From NCBI GenBank assembly GCA_964482325.1, contig CAYZXD010000004.1, forward strand, positions 35,258 to 99,257: a stretch of 64,000 nt of DNA, in the 5' to 3' direction. A program made the translations under genes and the position numbers. Below the pieces are notes generated by a model. It ran no database searches and had not been told where the DNA came from. It saw only the letters and a program-made list of their open reading frames with translations. The stretch is from CAYZJV01 sp964482325 (GTDB lineage: Bacteria; Spirochaetota; Spirochaetia; Sphaerochaetales; Sphaerochaetaceae). The first letter of the stretch is position 1. Each line of letters opens with the position of its first letter. Positions 32,962 to 43,253 of the stretch are shown one piece after another.

Positions 32962-34832
32962 TAGTACCAATGAAACGGGTATCGCTGATCGTGCTCGCTT
33001 ATGAGAAACGATCAGCGCTCAAAGCACTGAGAAAAGCAGGGATGGTCCACATTGATGAAGTGCAGGCGAAGAATGAAAAGATTGAGGATCTCGAACGCTC
33101 ACTAGCTCAAATAGATCGTATCATTATACAGCTGCAGGAGTTGCATAAAGCAGAAAAAAAGCAGGATCAACAGAAGGTTAAAAGCCTTCCTGACACTTCT
33201 CAGGATGATGAAGAATTCGGCGAAATGCAGGCGAGGGTCATCTGGCTCACCGATCATGAACGCGAAGTGAGTGATCGTCGTCAGAAACTGATCATTGAAC
33301 GTGATCGACTGCAATCGTGGGGAGATGTTTCTCGTCAAGATCTTGAACAGCTGAGCTCTGCAGGTATTCCGCTGCACTTCTATCGAATCGGGAAAAAGGA
33401 ACAGCGAAATATTCCGCAATTCTGTGACTATGTGGTACTCTCTTCTTCCAAAAAGTCGTCGGTCATAGCAACCATGAAAACGGAGCTTCCCGAGGACTTG
33501 ATGGCCCAGAAATTCACCTACGGTGAGTATTCTCTTGCTGAAATCACTCAGGCTATATCAGCCGATGAACAGCTGCTTCAGCAATTACATAACGAGATGG
33601 TTACTTATACGGCCTATATCGATAGCTTCAAACGTTATCGGAAAATTATTGAACAGCGGTTACGATTCGAGCAGGTTCATTCGGGTATGGAGGAAGATGA
33701 TACCGTTGCCTGGCTGAGCGGCTATCTTCCCATCGATGCTGTTGCGTCATTCAAAGAGACTGCGAAGGATCATCAGTGGGGATATGCACTTGATGATCCT
33801 GGAGAAGAGGAACTTCCTCCCACAAAAGTAAAGAACCGGAAATGGGTTTCCATTATCTCACCGGTGTTTGATATTCTCGGGACCGTTCCCGGATACCGTG
33901 AGTATGATATAAGCATGTGGTTTTTACTCTTCTTTTCCCTCTTCTTCGCCATGATTGTGGGTGATGGTGCCTACGGAGTGATCTTCCTGATTGCAGGAAT
34001 CATCCTGCACCGGAAAACAAAACAGGCTACCAATGCGGTGATACTGCTCTATGTGCTCAGTATTACTAGTATCATCTGGGGAGCAGTGACCGGGACCTGG
34101 TTTGGAAGTAAAGCCATTTTGGAAGCGATGCCGTTTTTGCAGGCACTCGTCATTCCACAGATTGCCAACTATCCTGAGTTATTCGGATTAAGTGCGCAAA
34201 GCGCACAGAATACCGTTATGCAGTTCTGTTTCATCATCGGAACGCTGCAATTAAGTCTTGCCTGCGTGATGAACATTTATCGCAAGGTGGGATCGAAAGA
34301 TCTCAGTGCTGTCGGTGATATCGGTTGGTTATTGATGATCGATGCCTTGTACTTTCTGGTATTGATGCTGGTAATCAATGCTTCTATCAATGTGACGGTA
34401 GTTGCAACGGTCGTAGGAATAGGATTTGCCTTAGTCGTGCTCTTTGGTGCACAAGGACCGGGGATACCCTTCCTCAAGGGCCTTGCCGGGGGTGCTGCAA
34501 ACCTGTTTACTACTTTTTTGAATTCAATCAGTGCTTTTTCGAATATCATCAGCTACATCAGATTGTTTGCGGTAGGTATGGCCTCCCTAGCCATCGCACA
34601 AAGCTTTAATAATATGGCAAGTGGCCTCCTTCAGGGTTTTGCGCTTCCTGCAGGTATTCTGGTACTCACCTTAGGTCATACGCTGAATCTCATCATGGCA
34701 TTGCTTTCTGTGGTGGTTCATGGCGTACGGCTTAATCTCTTGGAATTCTCCGGTCAGCTTGGAATGGAGTGGACTGGATTTACCTATGATCCGTTCAGAG
34801 AAACGGTTGAAACTTCATCACAGACGTTGTAG
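32958..34832 (+). CDS. atpI: V-type ATP synthase subunit I
   Basis: A 624-residue membrane stator subunit. The cytoplasmic half (1-310) has coiled-coil arms and the start VPMKRVSLIVLAYEK. The C-terminal half has about seven to eight transmembrane segments including FFAMIVGDGAYGVIFL and ISAFSNIISYIRLFAVGMAS, the latter carrying the conserved arginine region that faces the rotor ring. It overlaps atpD by 4 bp. Confidence 0.95.
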   Translation: MIVPMKRVSLIVLAYEKRSALKALRKAGMVHIDEVQAKNEKIEDLERSLAQIDRIIIQLQELHKAEKKQDQQKVKSLPDTSQDDEEFGEMQARVIWLTDHEREVSDRRQKLIIERDRLQSWGDVSRQDLEQLSSAGIPLHFYRIGKKEQRNIPQFCDYVVLSSSKKSSVIATMKTELPEDLMAQKFTYGEYSLAEITQAISADEQLLQQLHNEMVTYTAYIDSFKRYRKIIEQRLRFEQVHSGMEEDDTVAWLSGYLPIDAVASFKETAKDHQWGYALDDPGEEELPPTKVKNRKWVSIISPVFDILGTVPGYREYDISMWFLLFFSLFFAMIVGDGAYGVIFLIAGIILHRKTKQATNAVILLYVLSITSIIWGAVTGTWFGSKAILEAMPFLQALVIPQIANYPELFGLSAQSAQNTVMQFCFIIGTLQLSLACVMNIYRKVGSKDLSAVGDIGWLLMIDALYFLVLMLVINASINVTVVATVVGIGFALVVLFGAQGPGIPFLKGLAGGAANLFTTFLNSISAFSNIISYIRLFAVGMASLAIAQSFNNMASGLLQGFALPAGILVLTLGHTLNLIMALLSVVVHGVRLNLLEFSGQLGMEWTGFTYDPFRETVETSSQTL

Positions 34833-34855
34833 AAAACAACGACAAGGAGCTTGGT

Positions 34856-35290
34856 ATGAATATTGGATTTATCGGAATGGCTGCGGCACTTGGACTTTCT
34901 GCACTCGGTTCTGCACTGGGAACAGGAGCCGCTTCACTTTCAGCCGTAGGCGGATGGAAAAAGTGTTATGCGAATGGAAGACCGGCACCGTTTATTATGG
35001 TCGCTTTCTCCGGTGCTCCGCTGACACAGACTATCTACGGATTTCTGCTCATGAACTTTATCAGTGCGGCTGCTGCAGCAGGGCAGGATGCTATGCTGTT
35101 GCTCGGTGCTGGTCTTTTCGGTGGTCTGGCCATCGGTCTTTCTGCCTGGATGCAGGGCAGAGCAGCAGCTGCTGCTTCTGATGCACTTGCAGAAACCGGC
35201 AAGGGAACCGCAAACTACTTCATTGTCATCGGTATTGTAGAGACGGTTGCACTCTTTACGTTGGTATTCCTCCTGTTGTTACTTCAGTAG
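34856..35290 (+). CDS. atpK: V-type ATP synthase rotor subunit K (Na+-type ligand set)
   Basis: A 144-residue proteolipid with four transmembrane helices, that is two hairpins. The second hairpin carries the ion-binding glutamate E129 (GIVETVALF); the first carries T57, Q58 and Y61 (LTQTIYGF), and Q100 lies in MQGRAAAA. Compared with the Na+-binding NtpK of Enterococcus hirae, as I remember it, these correspond to T64, Q65, Y68, Q110 and E139. This suggests that the rotor binds Na+; H+ use cannot be excluded. It is the last gene of the operon and a terminator follows. Confidence 0.94.
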   Translation: MNIGFIGMAAALGLSALGSALGTGAASLSAVGGWKKCYANGRPAPFIMVAFSGAPLTQTIYGFLLMNFISAAAAAGQDAMLLLGAGLFGGLAIGLSAWMQGRAAAAASDALAETGKGTANYFIVIGIVETVALFTLVFLLLLLQ

Positions 35291-35313
35291 AGCAGGGTTA
35301 ACCGCATATAAGT

Positions 35314-35350
35314 GAGGGCTCTTTTATCGGGGCCCTCTCATTGTTTCGTC
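35314..35350 (+). terminator. Rho-independent terminator of the V-ATPase operon
   Basis: GAGGGCTC (35314-35321) pairs with GGGCCCTC (35330-35337) with one G-U, loop about 8 nt, followed by TCATTGTTTC. It starts 24 nt after the atpK stop. Confidence 0.7.
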
Positions 35351-35402
35351 TTCTCCTTTTTATCTGAATCAGGTACACTGAGATCACGAGAAGGCAGTAT
35401 TC

Positions 35403-36470
35403 ATGAACAGAAGAAAAACATCAGATATTCAGGTGGGATCTGTTGGTATCGGCAGTTCCCACAAGATCTCAATACAGACTATGTATGCCGATCCGTTGCC
35501 GGATCATCGCGATGGGCAGGCTTATGACCGCCTGCTTTCGCTGTTACGCAGCTATGCAACGATGGGGTGTTCACTTATACGATTTTCCTATCCTGATACA
35601 CATAACCGGGAAATATTCACGAAAATCTGTGCCGAATCTCCTATGCCCGTGGTCGCTGATATCCATTTTGATTATCATCTGGCTATAGAAGCACTCAATT
35701 GTGGTGCGCATAAAATTCGGATCAATCCGGGAAATATCGGGGCAAAATGGAAAGTGGAGGAGGTCGTTCGTGCCGCACAGGATCATGGTGCTGCCATTCG
35801 TATCGGATTGAACGGAGGCTCATTGCCACACGCTCTTCGTTCTGGTGATCATGCAACAGCAATGGTGGAAACAGCCTTGGCATATATCGACTGGTTCGAA
35901 TCCTGGTCTTTTACTCAGAGTGTGATATCTGTGAAAGATACCGATGCAGATGTTACTTATAGAGCTTATCGGGAAATTGCCGAACGGTGTTCATACCCAC
36001 TCCATCTGGGAGTTACCGAAGCAGGGGGCATTATCCCTGCGGTAGCTCGGAGCACCTGGGTACTCGGCAGGCTGCTTTCAGAGGGAATCGGTGATACCAT
36101 GCGTATTTCTATTACCGATGACAATATCCATGAGATAGCAGCAGCACGTGAAATCATGCGGACGGTGGGATTGGAAACAGACGGAATCCGTCTGATATCC
36201 TGTCCCCGCTGTGGAAGATCCTCCTTTGATTCTCAGGGATTTCTTAAGCAGATACAGGCAAAACTGCTTACGATCAAGGCTCCGCTTACCGTCGCGATCA
36301 TGGGATGTCAGGTAAATGGCCCCGGAGAGGCTGCTCATGCTGATGTGGCAATCACCGGAATTGGTAATCGTATTTTTCTCTATGAGAAAGGGAACTTAGT
36401 ACAGGAAGTTACTGCAGACCAGGCAGAGTCGGTGTTATTATCGCGTATTGAGGTACTTGCTCGTGAATAA
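35403..36470 (+). CDS. ispG: (E)-4-hydroxy-3-methylbut-2-enyl-diphosphate synthase IspG
   Basis: A 355-residue protein. The TIM barrel has VADIHFDYHLA, KIRINPGNIG and RIGLNGGSL. The C-terminal 4Fe-4S domain has SCPRCGR (two cysteines) and GCQVNGPGEA (third cysteine) with the conserved glutamate. This is the penultimate step of the MEP isoprenoid pathway. The start ATG at 35403 has a weak GAGAAGG upstream. The gene overlaps uvrA by 8 bp. Confidence 0.96.
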   Translation: MNRRKTSDIQVGSVGIGSSHKISIQTMYADPLPDHRDGQAYDRLLSLLRSYATMGCSLIRFSYPDTHNREIFTKICAESPMPVVADIHFDYHLAIEALNCGAHKIRINPGNIGAKWKVEEVVRAAQDHGAAIRIGLNGGSLPHALRSGDHATAMVETALAYIDWFESWSFTQSVISVKDTDADVTYRAYREIAERCSYPLHLGVTEAGGIIPAVARSTWVLGRLLSEGIGDTMRISITDDNIHEIAAAREIMRTVGLETDGIRLISCPRCGRSSFDSQGFLKQIQAKLLTIKAPLTVAIMGCQVNGPGEAAHADVAITGIGNRIFLYEKGNLVQEVTADQAESVLLSRIEVLARE

Positions 36471-39297
36471 TAAATTGATCATCCGTGGTGCACGTGAACA
36501 TAATCTGAAAAACCTCGATATCGATTTGGATAAAGATTCCCTGATTGTCGTCAGTGGACTCAGCGGTTCAGGAAAATCCTCTCTCGCGTTTGATACTATC
36601 TTTGCAGAAGGACAGCGGCGATATGTTGAATCTCTGAGTGCATATGCGCGACAGTTTCTCGGCCGGATGGAAAAACCCGATGTCGATTATATTGAAGGGC
36701 TCAGTCCTGCAATTGCTATTGAACAGAAGTCGACTCACAAGAATCCCCGTTCAATTGTCGGGACTATTACCGAAATCTATGACTATTACCGGTTGTTATG
36801 GGCACGTGTCGGTATTCCCCATTGTCCTCAGTGTCATCGAGAAATCAGCGATCAGAGTGTTGATCAGATAATCGATACCCTCTATACCCTGCCGGATGAA
36901 AGCCGTTTGATGATTCTCGCTCCTGTGGTAATGGGGCGAAAAGGTGAGCATCGGAAGATTTTTGAAGATGCAAAAAAGGCAGGTTTTGTTCGAGTCCGGG
37001 TTGATGGACAGGTAATGGACCTCGATACTGAAATACAACTTGAAAAACAGGTGAAACATACGATAGAAGTGATCGTCGACCGAATCATTCTCCGACCGGA
37101 TATGCGCAGCCGCCTTGCCGATTCGGTTGAGAGTGCTATCGAAATGAGCGATGGGTTAGTACGAGTGATACAGATTCTTGCAGATGCAAGTGAAGTTGAA
37201 GAAACCTATAGTGTAAAGAACAGCTGTATTCATTGCGGTATCAGTCTCCCGGAACTTGAACCCCGATTATTCAGCTTCAATAATCCATTCGGCGCATGTC
37301 CTTCCTGTCATGGACTGGGAGTAAAAACCGAGTTTGATCCTGATAAAATCATTCCTGATCGGAAGCGCTCCTTCAATCAGGGAGCTATTGCCAGCCAGAA
37401 TCCGGATGCTGAATGGTCTCGTGTTCCTTTTGAAGCTCTTGCAAAACGGTATGGATTTACCCTCGATACTCCATTCAGTGAACTCGAAGAATCGGTCATC
37501 ACTGTCATTCTGTATGGAACAGATGAGCGATTGCCGATGTACTATAAGAATAAGAATGGCCGTGGCCATTACACCATGGAAAAACCGTTTGCCGGTATCA
37601 TCCCCGATCTGAAGAGACGCTACTTTGAAACCAATTCCTCTCAGATCCGCATGTGGATGGATTCCTTCATGACAAGTCACACCTGTGAAGTCTGTGGTGG
37701 TGCGCGATTACGTCCTGAGGCATTAGGAGTTACGGTAGGTCAGAAAAACATCGTTGAAGTGACAGCTCTTTCTGTCCGAGAATCTCAGATTTTCTTCGAT
37801 CAGCTTAAATTGACTGAGACGCAGCGGCAGATTGCAGAGCAGATATTCAAGGAGATCAAGAACCGAATTGGATTTCTGGTGAATGTTGGACTCGATTATC
37901 TGACGTTAGATCGGTCATCGGGAACCCTCAGTGGTGGAGAGGCACAACGGATCAGGTTGGCAACCCAAATAGGGTCAGCTCTCAGCGGGGTGATCTATGT
38001 GCTTGATGAACCTTCGATCGGATTGCATCAGCGGGATAACCATCGATTGATAGAGACCCTGAAAACACTGCGAGACTTGGGCAATACATTGATTGTCGTG
38101 GAGCATGATGAGGATACCATCCGCGCTGCCGATTATGTTGTTGATCTCGGTCCGGGAGCTGGTGTGCATGGCGGTTTTATCACAGCACAGGGAACGGTGA
38201 AAGAGATCGAAGAAAATCCCAATAGTCTCACCGGTAGATACCTGCGTGGTGATATTCACATGCCGATCCCGTTGCAAAGACGAGTCGGTACCGGATTACA
38301 ACTTCTGCTTAGAGGAGCGCGGAAGAATAATCTGAAGGGAATTGACGTTTCATTCCCGTTGGGAAAGATGATCGTGATTACGGGTGTAAGCGGTTCGGGC
38401 AAATCAACACTGCTCAATGAGGTTCTGCTCCCGGCACTCAAACGGGCGGTCAACCGACAGAGTGAAAAATTTGATGGGTACACCAGCCTGGAAGGGGCTG
38501 AAGAGATAGACAAAGTAATAAATATTGATCAGAGTCCGATCGGAAGGACTCCCAGAAGCAATCCGGCGACCTATGTAGGAGCCTTTACCCCTATCCGTGC
38601 GCTATTTGCATCTCTTCCGGAGTCTAAGGCCCGGGGATACAAGCAGGGACGATTCTCATTCAATGTCCCCGGTGGAAGATGCGAACACTGTCAGGGTGAT
38701 GGAACGTTGAAAATAGAAATGCACTTTCTCCCCGACGTCTATGTGACGTGTGATGTCTGTAAGGGGAAACGATTCAATACGGAAACACTTGCTGTCCATT
38801 ACAAAGGGAAAAACATTCATGATGCATTGAATATGACGATCAGCGAAGCCTGTGAATTTTTCAGTGCAGTCCCCTCGATTCGTCGGAAAGTGGAGACACT
38901 CGAATCGGTCGGTCTCGGGTATATCAAACTCGGACAATCTGCATTGACTCTCAGTGGCGGTGAGGCGCAACGGGTTAAATTAAGCCTTGAATTATCAAAA
39001 AGAAGTACCGGCAAAACCTTTTATGTATTGGATGAACCGACTACCGGTCTCCATTTTGCTGATGTGAAAAAGCTCATGGAGGTCCTTGATCGTCTGGTTG
39101 ATCAGGGGAATACGGTAGTGCTGATTGAACATAATCTTGACGTGATCAAGAGTGCTGATCACATCATCGATCTCGGTCCTGAAGGAGGAGACGAAGGAGG
39201 ACAAGTAGTGACCGTGGGGACACCTGAAGAAGTGGCACGGTGCGAACAATCGTACACAGGATATTATGTGGCTAATTCCCTCAATACAGATTCGTAG
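36463..39297 (+). CDS. uvrA: Excinuclease ABC subunit A (UvrA)
   Basis: A 944-residue protein with two ABC ATPase modules: Walker A GLSGSGKSS near residue 30 and GVSGSGKST in the second half, each with a LSGGEAQR signature. Zinc modules are CIHCG-x18-CPSC and CEHCQ-x20-CDVC. It is the damage-recognition subunit of nucleotide-excision repair; mfd in the same window is its transcription-coupled partner. The GTG at 36463 with TGAGG 9 nt upstream is preferred to a TTG at 36448. It overlaps the end of ispG. Confidence 0.97.
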   Translation: MNNKLIIRGAREHNLKNLDIDLDKDSLIVVSGLSGSGKSSLAFDTIFAEGQRRYVESLSAYARQFLGRMEKPDVDYIEGLSPAIAIEQKSTHKNPRSIVGTITEIYDYYRLLWARVGIPHCPQCHREISDQSVDQIIDTLYTLPDESRLMILAPVVMGRKGEHRKIFEDAKKAGFVRVRVDGQVMDLDTEIQLEKQVKHTIEVIVDRIILRPDMRSRLADSVESAIEMSDGLVRVIQILADASEVEETYSVKNSCIHCGISLPELEPRLFSFNNPFGACPSCHGLGVKTEFDPDKIIPDRKRSFNQGAIASQNPDAEWSRVPFEALAKRYGFTLDTPFSELEESVITVILYGTDERLPMYYKNKNGRGHYTMEKPFAGIIPDLKRRYFETNSSQIRMWMDSFMTSHTCEVCGGARLRPEALGVTVGQKNIVEVTALSVRESQIFFDQLKLTETQRQIAEQIFKEIKNRIGFLVNVGLDYLTLDRSSGTLSGGEAQRIRLATQIGSALSGVIYVLDEPSIGLHQRDNHRLIETLKTLRDLGNTLIVVEHDEDTIRAADYVVDLGPGAGVHGGFITAQGTVKEIEENPNSLTGRYLRGDIHMPIPLQRRVGTGLQLLLRGARKNNLKGIDVSFPLGKMIVITGVSGSGKSTLLNEVLLPALKRAVNRQSEKFDGYTSLEGAEEIDKVINIDQSPIGRTPRSNPATYVGAFTPIRALFASLPESKARGYKQGRFSFNVPGGRCEHCQGDGTLKIEMHFLPDVYVTCDVCKGKRFNTETLAVHYKGKNIHDALNMTISEACEFFSAVPSIRRKVETLESVGLGYIKLGQSALTLSGGEAQRVKLSLELSKRSTGKTFYVLDEPTTGLHFADVKKLMEVLDRLVDQGNTVVLIEHNLDVIKSADHIIDLGPEGGDEGGQVVTVGTPEEVARCEQSYTGYYVANSLNTDS

Positions 39298-42274
39298 AAT
39301 CGTAGGAATCCTCCTTCTTTTTACTGCTGGAGCATTTCAGTTCCTGTATGGACAGCAACCTGCAGACGATGCGATGCGGCTGTTACTCATTTCACAAGAT
39401 ATTATGACATCCCGGGAATCGGAACTGCAGGCCCGCGCTCAGGCATTGGGGATCAACGGTGATGCAGATATCGATCAATTGCGCCGTCAGCTCTATGACT
39501 ATTATCAGATTGAGGAAATTCCTCAGGGTGAACAGGAAGTGACCGTTCCGTTTCAATTGACGTTGCTTTCAGCAGATCGTCTGTATCGCAGCGGGACTCC
39601 TTTACGGTACCTGTTGCTTGAGGGAGCGGTGCAGTTGCTTTTCAATACTGATAACAGCGATCAACCTGAAGAACTGCGTGCTGATCGAGTAGTGATCGAA
39701 CTCTCACAATCTGCTGTGAATGCACTTGGTTCGGTGGAATATCAACGAGAGGATCAACAGATATTCGGAGAAGCGCTAAGCATAGACTACCGTACCGGGG
39801 CCGTCTCTGTTACACAAGGAGAAACGGCAGTCAGTCGTGAAAATTCTGAAGGAACCTCAATAGATTACATTATCACGAGTGATGCTCTTGATATCACTTC
39901 CGATCCGTTGGCGATAGCCGTATCTTCCGGTGTTATTTCCACGAAAAGTGAACAGAAGTACTTTAGTATTTCCTCTGATAAATTGCATATGGTCAGCGGT
40001 GGGGATATTCTCGCCACGAATGCGACAGTTTCTCTTGGTCGTATCCCCATCCTGTGGGTTCCCTTTGTGTTCTATCCGGGGAAAACCTTTGTATTCAATC
40101 CGGTAATCGGCTATTCAAGTGAGAAAGGAGCCTTCTTTTCCTCGAGCTGGGCAGTGTATGGACGTTACCCGATAGAGGTTGAGGAGCAATCGAGTCTCGC
40201 CTCATTGTTTGCATCGTCACAGGAAGATCAGTTATCACCTGACGGCTGGGTTTTCAGTGCCGGCATACCAAAAAAAGATACTTGGGCAGAAAGAACTGAT
40301 TCCTATCTGGCCCTTCTATTCGATACATATCAGTATCAGGGGGTGTTTGTCGGTATCGATACGGTGAATCGAAGTGAAGACAATCGATTCAACATCACGA
40401 CTTTTGGCGGGTTGGCACTGGTGGGAACGCCTCCGGCAAGTGGAGTATACACCATTCCTTCGTTTCGCTACCTGAATGAGACCACTGCGCATATTAAAAC
40501 GAAATTACTTGATGTATCGCTTTCTCTTCCCCTGTATTCCGATCCGAAAGTGTTACGTGATTACGGAAATCGCCTTACGAGATTTTCTCTGCAATCGCTT
40601 CTTGGGACCATACAGTTCCCTACGAATTACCGTTCAGACATCACAGGATTTGATTGGGAAATGGTCGGGAGTTTGACTATTCCCACTGATCTGGTTTCTC
40701 CGGTAATTGAACAGTTGTGTATCAATCATATGGTATCTGAGGTCCACTGGGATGCTCGTACAGCCTCTGAGGGATCAGGATATGAAATAACTGCCCTTAC
40801 TGCACCAGAAATACGGGCTACCGTCTCCGGAACACTCGTTTCCTGGTCACGCGAAAAGGATGCTGCTCCAGAGCAGACTCCATCCCGACTGGAACCGGGG
40901 TTTTCCTATGATCGGTGGGCAGTAGAACCTCCATTCACTGCTTCGGTTAAACCGAAAGAGTCAGTGTCGTCCTCTATTTCTTTGCGTTATTCGCTTACGC
41001 AATATCTTATTCAAGAACGGTCGATCGAAGCGTTGGCACTATCGAATCCTTCATTGTATACTAGAACAGCAGGTTCGATTGATGTATCTGCAACCATCGC
41101 TCCCCGATATTTGACTCTGAGTCAGAAGTTTCTTCCCATCATCTCGTATCATGAAACGGAAGCTGAAATCAAAGAACTGGTATCCTTCAGTAGTACCACC
41201 GACATCAGCATCCCCCTGATTGGCCTATCATATGGACTTTCTGCACGGTTATATGACCGCTCAGTCATTTCGGGCACAGAGACCGGAGGATGGGAACATT
41301 GGGATCGTGATACGGTTACTCGTCATCAGATTTCGTGGAATCAGGTGTTTCCTAGTGGCGATACGCGAATTACCCCCTCACTCACACTGCAGCTTCCGCC
41401 GCTTGCCTATTCGCTCACTCCTAAAGTGGTACTTGCACACGAGCATGCTTCGGCTTCCGCATCAATGAGTTTTTCCGAACAGGATACTGGCGGTTTTGCA
41501 GCAGAGGATATTCAGCTGCTTTTCTCCTATCAGGATCCCTCTTGGTTGAAATGGACTTCGCTGTTTACCTACGATCTCGCAACGGCATCACAAGGAGGAC
41601 ATTGGATAGATGCGCTCACATGGAAGCAGGATGCAACTTTGCAGGTATGTAACTCATATCTGACTATTGCAAGTAAATCGTTATACACGTGGAGTAACCG
41701 TGAATTTAATATTCTCTCACTGTCGACCTCTTTACCATATTTTTCGATCTATCTGCAGACTCGAGGGCCATTTGATCAATTGGATGTAGAATTTATTGAT
41801 GCGAAGGTCACCCTTGATGCATGGACTCACACATGGTGGAAGAATCGCATATCGCTTGCAGTCGATCTTACCAGTTCGTACCGTCATGCATTGAGTTTTT
41901 CCTATACCTCGTTGTTTACCTTTGGGGTGGATATCAAGTTTTCCATAGCCGAATTTATTACCCTCGATATTTCCCTGAATTCGATAAATACCGGTGTGAA
42001 CCGCTATCAGAGTGTTCAGCAAGTATGGGAGGACCTGTGGCGTTCATTCGATCTCTTTGGTGATGGCAGGCATCACACCTTCTTTACTATGGAGTCGCTG
42101 AACATTTCATTGATTCATCATATGGCTGATTGGGACCTGCATTGTAAATATGAGGGAAGCGTAGTATTATCTGACCTGGAGTGGGAATGGAGACCAACCT
42201 TTTCGGTATTCCTCCAGTGGAAAGCCATTCCGGAAATAACGGTAGACCGATCGTTTGATATGCGAGACTGGTAA
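39266..42274 (+). CDS. lptD: LptD-like (OstA) outer-membrane LPS/glycolipid assembly protein
   Basis: A 1002-residue exported protein. The signal sequence has its hydrophobic core at about 12-27 and likely cleavage near YGQQP. Residues about 85-290 form OstA-like beta-jellyroll strands (LRADRVVIELSQS, ALSIDYRTGAV, LDITSDPLAIAVSSG, WVPFVFYPGK). The rest is rich in alternating beta-strands as in a large barrel. The position next to uvrA matches the Treponema arrangement as I recall it. The transported lipid is uncertain, since many spirochaetes lack LPS. The start lies inside uvrA, overlapping it by 32 bp. Confidence 0.85.
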   Translation: MWLIPSIQIRRIVGILLLFTAGAFQFLYGQQPADDAMRLLLISQDIMTSRESELQARAQALGINGDADIDQLRRQLYDYYQIEEIPQGEQEVTVPFQLTLLSADRLYRSGTPLRYLLLEGAVQLLFNTDNSDQPEELRADRVVIELSQSAVNALGSVEYQREDQQIFGEALSIDYRTGAVSVTQGETAVSRENSEGTSIDYIITSDALDITSDPLAIAVSSGVISTKSEQKYFSISSDKLHMVSGGDILATNATVSLGRIPILWVPFVFYPGKTFVFNPVIGYSSEKGAFFSSSWAVYGRYPIEVEEQSSLASLFASSQEDQLSPDGWVFSAGIPKKDTWAERTDSYLALLFDTYQYQGVFVGIDTVNRSEDNRFNITTFGGLALVGTPPASGVYTIPSFRYLNETTAHIKTKLLDVSLSLPLYSDPKVLRDYGNRLTRFSLQSLLGTIQFPTNYRSDITGFDWEMVGSLTIPTDLVSPVIEQLCINHMVSEVHWDARTASEGSGYEITALTAPEIRATVSGTLVSWSREKDAAPEQTPSRLEPGFSYDRWAVEPPFTASVKPKESVSSSISLRYSLTQYLIQERSIEALALSNPSLYTRTAGSIDVSATIAPRYLTLSQKFLPIISYHETEAEIKELVSFSSTTDISIPLIGLSYGLSARLYDRSVISGTETGGWEHWDRDTVTRHQISWNQVFPSGDTRITPSLTLQLPPLAYSLTPKVVLAHEHASASASMSFSEQDTGGFAAEDIQLLFSYQDPSWLKWTSLFTYDLATASQGGHWIDALTWKQDATLQVCNSYLTIASKSLYTWSNREFNILSLSTSLPYFSIYLQTRGPFDQLDVEFIDAKVTLDAWTHTWWKNRISLAVDLTSSYRHALSFSYTSLFTFGVDIKFSIAEFITLDISLNSINTGVNRYQSVQQVWEDLWRSFDLFGDGRHHTFFTMESLNISLIHHMADWDLHCKYEGSVVLSDLEWEWRPTFSVFLQWKAIPEITVDRSFDMRDW

Positions 42275-42293
42275 CCGATATCTTGGGAGAATG

Positions 42294-43253
42294 ATGAGCA
42301 GCACCATCGTCTTTGAACAGACAACACAGATGCAGAGAGTGTGCGGAATCAATGATCGAAACGTTCCTTATTTAGAGTTATTACTCAACGGCGAACTGTT
42401 CGTACATGGAAATAGCATTACCTATCGTGATGAAGCTGGAAAAGAGCGATCGGGAGATGCGCTTTTTTCCGCACTCATGGTACGGTTAAAACACCTCGCC
42501 ACACAGCGTGAAGACATCACCGAGCCAGAAATATTTATGGAATTCCAAGCTTTACAGGGTTCCAGTGATTCTGCTGACCTTTCTGAGATGTCAATATCTC
42601 TTGCCGTCGGAGGAAGGATGGTCTATCCAAAAAGCCCTCGGCAAAGGCAATTCATGAAACTCCTTGAGGATAATCAACTGGTGTTTAGTATCGGTCCTGC
42701 CGGTACGGGGAAAACCTTTCTCGCAATCGCCCATGCACTGAGCGAAGTGCTTGGCGGGAAAAAACAGAAGATCATCCTGACGCGACCGGTAGTTGAAGCC
42801 GGTGAGAGTCTCGGTTTCCTTCCCGGTGATCTGGCGCAGAAAATCGGACCTTATTTACGACCGCTCTATGACGCCATGGAGTTGCTCCTTCCTCCCGCAA
42901 TTATCAAACGCCTCGAGGATAACGGTGCAATTGAGACGGCTCCGCTGGCTTATATGCGTGGTAGGTCATTGCACAATGCCTGTGTGATTCTCGATGAAGC
43001 ACAGAATACCACGATCGAACAGATGAAAATGTTTCTTACCCGGCTCAGTGAAAATTCAGTAGCGGTAGTTACCGGTGATATCACTCAAATTGACTTACCG
43101 AGAAGCAAAACCAGCGGTCTGGTGCATGCTGCTGCAATTTTACAGAAGATACCGAATATTGGATTTGTTGAATTCACCAGCAGAGATGTAGTGCGAAGCA
43201 GAATGGTCCAAAGGATTGTAGAAGCGTATGAAAAAGATGCAAGCAGCCAGTGA
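42294..43253 (+). CDS. PhoH-family ATPase
   Basis: A 319-residue PhoH-like protein with Walker A GPAGTGKTF from residue 134. RPVVEAGESLGFLPGDL, YMRGRSLHNACVILDEAQNTT (Walker B) and VTGDITQIDLP are present. The N-terminal about 110 residues include a KH-like segment. PhoH-family proteins pair with YbeY in RNA metabolism, and ybeY is two genes downstream. ATG 42294 is preferred for spacing to GGGAGA (4 nt); ATG 42291 is adjacent. It overlaps the pgpH gene by 26 bp. Confidence 0.93.
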   Translation: MSSTIVFEQTTQMQRVCGINDRNVPYLELLLNGELFVHGNSITYRDEAGKERSGDALFSALMVRLKHLATQREDITEPEIFMEFQALQGSSDSADLSEMSISLAVGGRMVYPKSPRQRQFMKLLEDNQLVFSIGPAGTGKTFLAIAHALSEVLGGKKQKIILTRPVVEAGESLGFLPGDLAQKIGPYLRPLYDAMELLLPPAIIKRLEDNGAIETAPLAYMRGRSLHNACVILDEAQNTTIEQMKMFLTRLSENSVAVVTGDITQIDLPRSKTSGLVHAAAILQKIPNIGFVEFTSRDVVRSRMVQRIVEAYEKDASSQ

